Source of the DNA: Polyangiaceae bacterium
GTDB taxonomy: Bacteria; Myxococcota_A; Polyangia; Polyangiales; Polyangiaceae
Reading direction: 5' to 3'
Assembly: GCA_025934595.1 (NCBI GenBank)
Contig: JAICXU010000272.1
Location: 1-5,575 of the forward strand
DNA: 5,575 nucleotides
Position numbers and translations under genes: made by a program. Numbering within the stretch: the stretch's first letter is position 1; each line of letters opens with the position of its first letter. The notes beneath the pieces were generated by a model that was given only the letters and a program-made list of their open reading frames with translations, searched no databases and had not been told where the DNA came from. Shown here in pieces: positions 4,711-5,575 of this stretch.

Positions 4711-5574
4711 TCAGCGCCTTTCGGCGATGAGGGCGAGCGCGCCATCGTCGCATGCGACGACGAACGCCGGATCGCCAGGCGCGCCTCGGATGGGCGCGAG
4801 CCCGAGGACGTCCGCGCTGCGGGATCGACACACGGTGCCGTCGACACGCGAAACCGTGCCGTCGGCGGCGACGACGCCGACGTCGTCCTCGATCGAGAAC
4901 GCGACGTCTCCCGCCGCGTCGACCACGAGCGGCGCGTGGCCTCCGACCGTCGGGCCGGCGACTCCACCGTCGGCGAGGACGCTGAGCGGCGACGACGTGA
5001 CGGGTGTTTGCTCCATCTCGCCCGCGCGATCGAACGCGAGCACGGACGCGCCACGCACGCCCTTCGCCAGCATGAGCGCAGAAGAGCCACGCATCGCGAC
5101 GGGCCCGATGAACAAAAATCCGGACGAGACGGCGCGCGGTACGACGACGCCTTTGTCGATGTCGAGCGACAGAAGGCGGGCGCCTTCGACGACGGCGAGA
5201 AGCGTATTGGAGTCCGCGAGCGTGGCGCCGCCGACGACGCGCGCCCCGAAATTTCCGATGCGCTCGACGTCACGACCCGGTGTCCACGCGTAGACGACGC
5301 CCGAGTCCGCGACGGCGAGCACGCGACCGCGGGAGGCGAGAAGCGAGCCGTCGATTTCTTCCGGAAGCGCGGCGCGGGCGCGAATTCCGCCGCGCGCGTC
5401 GAGGACGTCGAGCTCGGGGCCCGTCGCGACGACGACGCCGCCGTCATCGAGCGAAAGGGGAGAAATGTGGCCCAAAATGCTGGGCTCGCCGCCGACGCGC
5501 GTGCGGAAGACGACGCCGGTCTTTCTGACACCGATCGCGACGCCGCTCGATGCGACGACGACGATGGTGCCATC
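4711..5574 (-). CDS. Beta-propeller (PQQ/WD40-like repeat) protein, C-terminal part
   Basis: The frame is open to the right edge of the window, so the N-terminus is missing; 287 residues and the TGA stop are visible. A TTG at 5475 lies within continuous repeat sequence and is not a likely start. The protein consists of repeated clusters of the form DG-x-hydrophobic strand-turn-strand-D-x-x-G. They start near visible residues 1, 44, 82, 122, 164, 220 and 268, about 40-55 apart. Examples are DGTIVVVASSGVAIG, DDGGVVVATGPELDVLD and RGRVLAVADSGVVYAW. Seven such units fit a beta-propeller blade series as in PQQ-binding or BamB-like folds. Cys249 and Cys275 in the last two units could form a disulfide, which would suit an exported protein, but a signal peptide cannot be checked. 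No catalytic residues are evident. A scaffold or binding role is likely and the ligand is unknown. It may be co-transcribed with erpA. Confidence 0.82.
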   Translation of the reverse strand, partial: DGTIVVVASSGVAIGVRKTGVVFRTRVGGEPSILGHISPLSLDDGGVVVATGPELDVLDARGGIRARAALPEEIDGSLLASRGRVLAVADSGVVYAWTPGRDVERIGNFGARVVGGATLADSNTLLAVVEGARLLSLDIDKGVVVPRAVSSGFLFIGPVAMRGSSALMLAKGVRGASVLAFDRAGEMEQTPVTSSPLSVLADGGVAGPTVGGHAPLVVDAAGDVAFSIEDDVGVVAADGTVSRVDGTVCRSRSADVLGLAPIRGAPGDPAFVVACDDGALALIAERR

Positions 5575-5575
5575 G

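Noticed and set aside
4106..4831. A 241-codon minus-strand frame covering the inverted repeat and erpA
   Set aside because: Extremely Arg-rich, and it overlaps erpA in another frame. Not a credible protein.
4595..5293. A 232-codon plus-strand frame opposite erpA and the propeller gene
   Set aside because: Ser/Thr/Pro-rich shadow without recognisable motifs, antisense to two well-supported genes.
4665..5573. A 302-codon minus-strand frame overlapping the propeller gene
   Set aside because: Ser/Arg/Ala low-complexity translation; the alternative frame has regular propeller repeats and normal codon bias.

Overview
This is a GC-rich chromosomal segment with strong G/C bias at third codon positions. 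It probably comes from a large-genome Gram-negative soil bacterium of the myxobacterial type (Polyangia-like). That assignment is inferred from composition, from two predicted lipoproteins and from the style of the proteins. No taxonomic marker was aligned.

Layout, left to right. The window opens with the last 34 codons of a Maf-family nucleotide pyrophosphatase (+). It overlaps by 4 bases the GTG start of a complete 461-aa membrane glycosyltransferase of the PMT_2/GT39-like type (+). A 339-aa predicted lipoprotein of unrecognised family lies on the minus strand. It converges on the glycosyltransferase and, if both frames run to their stops, overlaps it tail to tail by 127 bases. About 55 bases upstream of the lipoprotein start, and divergent from it, is the type A RNase P RNA gene rnpB (+, about 2436-2864). 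It was recognised from its conserved core blocks and stems, and it ends in a near-perfect intrinsic terminator with a GAAA loop and seven T. Next comes a predicted lipoprotein (+, 380 aa) that carries the Glu/Cys/His signature of pyroglutamyl-peptidase I (peptidase family C15). This is unusual because classical members are small cytosolic enzymes. Downstream is a roughly 86-base imperfect inverted repeat with internal 9-base GCCAAG-type units. It separates that gene from a convergent ErpA-type iron-sulfur carrier gene (-). The right end holds a beta-propeller protein (-) that runs off the window.

The genes do not form one pathway. They are housekeeping functions (Maf, RNase P RNA, Fe-S carrier) interleaved with envelope proteins (glycosyltransferase, two lipoproteins and possibly the propeller). 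Likely transcription units are maf with the glycosyltransferase, rnpB alone, the C15-like lipoprotein alone, and the propeller gene with erpA, unless erpA uses its own promoter. The least ordinary items are the exported C15-like protein, the intergenic inverted repeat, the unassigned lipoprotein and the long antisense overlap. I see no CRISPR array, insertion sequence, tRNA or prophage.
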